Below, piece after piece: positions 60,867 through 64,000 of a stretch of 64,000 nt of DNA. Position 1 is the first letter of the stretch. The number at the start of each line of letters is the position of its first letter. The translations under genes were made by a program, and so were the position numbers. The stretch comes from Bradyrhizobium huanghuaihaiense (GTDB lineage: Bacteria; Pseudomonadota; Alphaproteobacteria; Rhizobiales; Xanthobacteraceae). A model generated the notes under the pieces. It did not search any database, was not told the origin of the DNA, and worked only from the letters and a program-made list of their open reading frames with translations. The stretch is taken from NCBI RefSeq assembly GCF_007830635.1, contig NZ_VLLA01000005.1:248001-312000 (forward strand). The letters are read 5' to 3'.

Positions 60867-61565
60867 TTAGGGCTTTCGCCGTTCAATTACGCGGATTCCC
60901 TCGCCGCCCGCCAAAACGGCCGAGCTGGCCAAGCCGATGAACAATCCATGCTCGACGACGCCGGGAATCGCGCTCAACGCCTTGGCGAGGCTGGCGGGAT
61001 CCGCGATCCGTCCGAGCTGGGCATCGACGATCCAGTGGCCGCCGTCGGTGACGAAAACGTGGCCGTCCTTGGCCTTGCGGACCGCCATTTGCCCGGAAAC
61101 GCCGCAGTCCGCAAATGCCTTCTCGATCGCGCGGCGCGTCGCGCCAAGCCCGAACGGGATGACCTCGACCGGCAGCGGAAACTTGCCGAGCGTCGGCACC
61201 CATTTGCTGTCGTCGGCAATCACGATCATGCGATCCGAGGCGGCCGCCACGATCTTCTCGCGCAGCAGCGCACCGCCGCCACCCTTGATCAAATTGAGCT
61301 CGGGATCGATCTCGTCCGCGCCGTCGACGGTGATGTCGAGATGGTCGACCTCATCGAGCGTGGTCAGCTTCACGCCGCAACGCTCCGCATCAGCGCGCGT
61401 CGCCTCGGAGGTCGGCACGCCGATCACCTTCAGCCCGGCAGCCACCCGCTCGCCGAGCAGCTCGACGAAATGCTTGGCGGTCGAGCCGGTGCCGAGCCCG
61501 AGCTGCATGCCGTCACGCACCTCCTCCAGCGCACGCGCCGCCGCCTGCCGCTTCAACTGGTCCAT
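60867..61565 (-). CDS. rpiA: Ribose-5-phosphate isomerase A
   Basis: A 232-residue RpiA with [30 protein letters not shown], the catalytic region [20 protein letters not shown] followed by [11 protein letters not shown], and [20 protein letters not shown]. It interconverts ribose 5-phosphate and ribulose 5-phosphate. ATG 61565 was chosen; a TTG two codons upstream is the alternative. It is divergent from gph. Confidence 0.93.
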   Translation of the reverse strand: MDQLKRQAAARALEEVRDGMQLGLGTGSTAKHFVELLGERVAAGLKVIGVPTSEATRADAERCGVKLTTLDEVDHLDITVDGADEIDPELNLIKGGGGALLREKIVAAASDRMIVIADDSKWVPTLGKFPLPVEVIPFGLGATRRAIEKAFADCGVSGQMAVRKAKDGHVFVTDGGHWIVDAQLGRIADPASLAKALSAIPGVVEHGLFIGLASSAVLAGGEGIRVIERRKP

Positions 61566-61735
61566 GTTCAATTTTGCGCCCGCCTCTGGCTTGAGAGTGC
61601 CGCCGGTATAGCTGCTTGCGGCGGCCTATGTAGCCTCGTTTTCCCCGCGGGAACAGGCCTCTGCGCCGATCTTATAAGGTGAACTTATGGCTTCTGCCCT
61701 TGCGCCGATCCGGCCGGCCCGATAGCGCTTGGCCC

Positions 61736-62425
61736 ATGACCTCGCCCGCCACGACCTCCTCCTACACCCTCGTCTTCGATCTCGACGGCACGCTTGTGGA
61801 TACGGCGCCCGACCTGATCACCGCGCTGAACTACGTGCTCGACCGCGAAGGCCTGCCGCCGGTGCCGATCGCCTCGGCCCGCAACATGATCGGCGCCGGC
61901 GCCCGCAAGCTGATCGAGCGAGGCCTGGAGGCCGAGGGCCGCACCGTCACCCCCGCCGACATGGACCGGATGACGGCGGATTTCATCGCCTATTACGCCG
62001 AGCATATTGCGGTCGAATCCCGCCCCTTCGAGGGGCTCGAGGCGGCGCTCGACCATTTTGCAGCGCAGGGCCATCGCCTGGCGGTCTGCACCAACAAGCT
62101 GGAATGGCTGTCCAAGCGGCTCCTGGACCAGCTTGGCCTGAGCCGCCGTTTCGCGGCGATCTGCGGCGCCGACACCTTTGGCGTCCAGAAGCCCGATCCG
62201 ACCATCTTTAGGGAGACGGTGGCCCGGGCCGGCGGCAATGTGAAATCCAGCATCATGGTCGGCGACGCCGGAACCGATGTCGGGGTCGCCCGGCGGGCCG
62301 GGGTTCCCGTAATCGGGGTCAGCTTCGGCTACACGGACGTGCCGATCGCCGAGCTGAAACCGGACCGGCTGATCCATCACATGCGCGACCTGCCGGCGGC
62401 CGCCAGCAGCCTGATGACGGCCTAG
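61736..62425 (+). CDS. gph: Phosphoglycolate phosphatase-like HAD hydrolase
   Basis: A 229-residue HAD phosphatase. It has motif I VFDLDGTLVDTAPDLITALN, motif II in LAVCTNKLEWLSKRLLDQLG (Thr), motif III Lys with VQKPDPTIFRETV, and motif IV SIMVGDAGTDVGVARRAG. The cap domain (residues about 25-90) and DTAPDL sequence fit the Gph group. Start ATG 61736 gives DLDGT near the N-terminus, as in the family. Confidence 0.87.
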   Translation: MTSPATTSSYTLVFDLDGTLVDTAPDLITALNYVLDREGLPPVPIASARNMIGAGARKLIERGLEAEGRTVTPADMDRMTADFIAYYAEHIAVESRPFEGLEAALDHFAAQGHRLAVCTNKLEWLSKRLLDQLGLSRRFAAICGADTFGVQKPDPTIFRETVARAGGNVKSSIMVGDAGTDVGVARRAGVPVIGVSFGYTDVPIAELKPDRLIHHMRDLPAAASSLMTA

Positions 62426-62580
62426 ACCTCGGCAAGTGCCTGAAATTTCAGCAAAAAACTGAAGATACCCGCGTTAACCAACTATTAACTATGCGCGGCG
62501 CGCCGGTTGCCTGCCCTCGGCGACGCCCCTAAGGTCCGCCCGGGGATGTGGCGGTTCGTCGCAGTCAAATTGGGTGGTTC

Positions 62581-63051
62581 ATGCGTCGGGTGATCGCGAT
62601 TGCGCTGGCGGGGGCGAGCTTGGGTGGCTGCTCCTCGATGTCCTGGGACATGTTCAAATCGGCGCCCCCGACCGTTCAGGTCCGGCTCGAATCAAATCCC
62701 CCCGGCGCTGACGCCACCACCTCGCTCGGTCCGGGCTGCAAAACTCCCTGCTCCGTTTCGGTTCCCGCCCCGGACGCGCCGTTCACGGTCGCCTTCGCGC
62801 TGCCCAAATACCAGTCCGCGAGCGTACCGGTGAACGTGACCAAGAATCCCGGGGATTTCACCACGCCCGCCTCGGTCACCACCGACCCGAATCCGGTGTT
62901 TGCGGAGCTCCAGCCGGCGGTGCCGCCAAAGCCCGTCCGCAAGCCGCACCGGCCGAAGAAGCCGAAACCGGCCACGACCGCCGCGGCACCGGCTGATGCC
63001 GCGCCTGCCGCGGGCTCGCCGTTCCCCGATCCGAACGCAGGCAAGCGCTGA
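62581..63051 (+). CDS. Lipoprotein with PEGA-like domain
   Basis: A 156-residue protein. Residues 1-17 are a lipoprotein signal (IALAGASLGGC, Cys17), followed by a PEGA-like beta segment (VQVRLESNPPGADATTSLGP, then GCKTPCSVSVPAPDAPFTVA) and a long Pro/Lys/Ala tail (VRKPHRPKKPKPATTAAAPA) that may interact with peptidoglycan. It lies alone between gph and moaA. Probably anchored in the envelope. Confidence 0.72.
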   Translation: MRRVIAIALAGASLGGCSSMSWDMFKSAPPTVQVRLESNPPGADATTSLGPGCKTPCSVSVPAPDAPFTVAFALPKYQSASVPVNVTKNPGDFTTPASVTTDPNPVFAELQPAVPPKPVRKPHRPKKPKPATTAAAPADAAPAAGSPFPDPNAGKR

Positions 63052-63159
63052 GTTACGTATACCACCCGATTGTCCTAGCCGCGTCCGATGCTTAGATTGC
63101 TTCCAGAGCACCGCTGAAGCAAAGGTGCGCCCGTCGCCGTAAGTGACAAGGCATTTGGT

Positions 63160-64000
63160 ATGAACGGACCCTCCGTGAGCCCCCGCGCAGCGCTGTCGAG
63201 CGCGATGACCGATCCGTTCGGACGGACCATCACCTACTTGCGCGTTTCCGTCACCGACCGCTGCGACCTGCGCTGCTTCTACTGCATGTCGGAAGACATG
63301 ACGTTCCTGCCCAAGGCGGACCTGCTGACGCTGGAGGAACTCGACCGGCTCTGCTCGGCCTTCATCGCCAAGGGCGTCAAGAAGCTGCGTCTCACCGGCG
63401 GCGAGCCGCTGGTCCGCCGCAACGTGATGACGCTGGTGCGCTCGCTGTCGCGGCATCTGACGAGCGGCGCCCTGAACGAGCTGACGCTGACCACCAACGG
63501 CACGCAGCTCGCAAAGCATGCGAAGGAACTCGCCGATTGCGGCGTCCGCCGCATCAACGTCTCGCTCGACACGCTCGATCCCAAGAAGTTTCGCGAGATC
63601 ACCCGCTGGGGCGAGATCGACAAGGTGCTGGAAGGCATCGAGGCCGCGCGGGCCGCTGGCCTCGCCGTGAAGATCAACGCGGTGGCACTGAAGAACCTCA
63701 ACGAGGACGAGCTGCCCTCGCTGATGCGCTGGGCCCACGGCAAGGGCATGGGCCTGACCTTGATCGAGGTGATGCCGATGGGCGAGATCGGCGCGGGCCG
63801 TATCGACCAGTATCTACCGCTGTCGCTGGTGCGCGCGCGCCTCGCCCAGCAGTTCACCATGACGGATCTCGCTGAATCCACCGGCGGGCCGGCGCGCTAT
63901 GTCAGCGTCGCCGAGACCGGCGGCAAGCTCGGCTTCATCACGCCGATGACCCATAATTTCTGCGAATCCTGCAACCGCGTGCGCATCACCTGCACGGGAA
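63160..64000 (+). CDS. moaA: GTP 3',8-cyclase MoaA (truncated at window edge)
   Basis: The first 280 codons of a radical SAM enzyme. The N-terminal cluster is C-x3-C-x2-C (Cys35, Cys39, Cys42 in RCDLRCFYC), with [19 protein letters not shown] for SAM binding. The C-terminal cluster begins [15 protein letters not shown] just before the edge; its remaining part is outside. It makes the first intermediate of molybdenum cofactor. ATG 63160 was used; MTDPFGR at 63205 is an alternative. No Moco riboswitch was recognised in the short gap before it. Confidence 0.93.
   Translation, partial: MNGPSVSPRAALSSAMTDPFGRTITYLRVSVTDRCDLRCFYCMSEDMTFLPKADLLTLEELDRLCSAFIAKGVKKLRLTGGEPLVRRNVMTLVRSLSRHLTSGALNELTLTTNGTQLAKHAKELADCGVRRINVSLDTLDPKKFREITRWGEIDKVLEGIEAARAAGLAVKINAVALKNLNEDELPSLMRWAHGKGMGLTLIEVMPMGEIGAGRIDQYLPLSLVRARLAQQFTMTDLAESTGGPARYVSVAETGGKLGFITPMTHNFCESCNRVRITCTG

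Noticed and set aside
63052-63159. Molybdenum cofactor riboswitch before moaA
   Set aside because: The gap is only about 108 bases and lacks the conserved stems and tetraloop-receptor features of the Moco RNA.

Overview
The window is GC-rich, densely coded chromosomal DNA that looks like Bradyrhizobium or a close relative (Alphaproteobacteria, Hyphomicrobiales). This rests on four things: the very-long-chain fatty acid lipid A cluster (acpXL to lpxXL), an alternative cytochrome oxidase cluster of the coxMNOP type, small proteins typical of that genus (DUF6894-, DUF2865-, DUF2059- and DUF2189-like), and many palindromic intergenic repeats. No rRNA, tRNA, CRISPR array, transposase or prophage gene was seen. 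Both ends cut genes: a P-type ATPase on the left and moaA on the right.

Layout. 1-3.3 kb: the start of a P-type ATPase with a coupled two-helix peptide, several small proteins and a ParB-like protein. 3.4-7.7 kb: the lipid A very-long-chain acyl operon (acpXL, dehydratase, two ketosynthases of which one has no cysteine, and the acyltransferase lpxXL). 7.75-15.9 kb: an OmpR-type winged-helix/TPR regulator divergent from a 2082-residue autotransporter with two duplicated repeat blocks. 16.2-18.8 kb: a minus-strand operon of rhodanese, PLP aminotransferase and polyamine-type binding protein. 19-24.8 kb: two tandem Kup potassium transporters and a MotA/MotB stator pair. 25-31.9 kb: phospholipid genes (plsY, pssA, psd) with an Atm1-like ABC exporter, an RraA-like protein, a LOG-like protein and a VOC protein. 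32-35.6 kb: the operon cysS, 37-residue membrane peptide, GNAT, cimA, joined by stop/start overlaps or a 5-base gap. 35.9-38.5 kb: two secreted proteins and a DUF2189 membrane protein.

39-43.6 kb: an aa3-type oxidase cluster with subunits II, I, two subunit-III-family proteins and a subunit-IV-like protein. 43.7-47.3 kb: the operon aroG, dgkA, nadE. 47.4-54.2 kb: a hydrolase, then an aldehyde dehydrogenase divergent from a ModE-type HTH fused to a binding-protein domain, a second short ModE-like regulator, two unknown proteins and a LysR regulator with a well-formed T-N11-A box. 54.2-56.3 kb: a compact operon of TerB-like, small membrane, TerC and YqhA-like proteins. 57-64 kb: a bicupin protein behind a strong 26-bp dyad, glutathione reductase, DUF2059, rpiA, gph, a lipoprotein and moaA.

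Most of the window is chromosomal housekeeping. The least explained parts are the TerB/TerC/YqhA operon, the ModE-type regulator locus beside the aldehyde dehydrogenase, the cysteine-free ketosynthase, the autotransporter with its candidate operator, and several small coupled membrane peptides. All family assignments were made by reading motifs; no database search was run.
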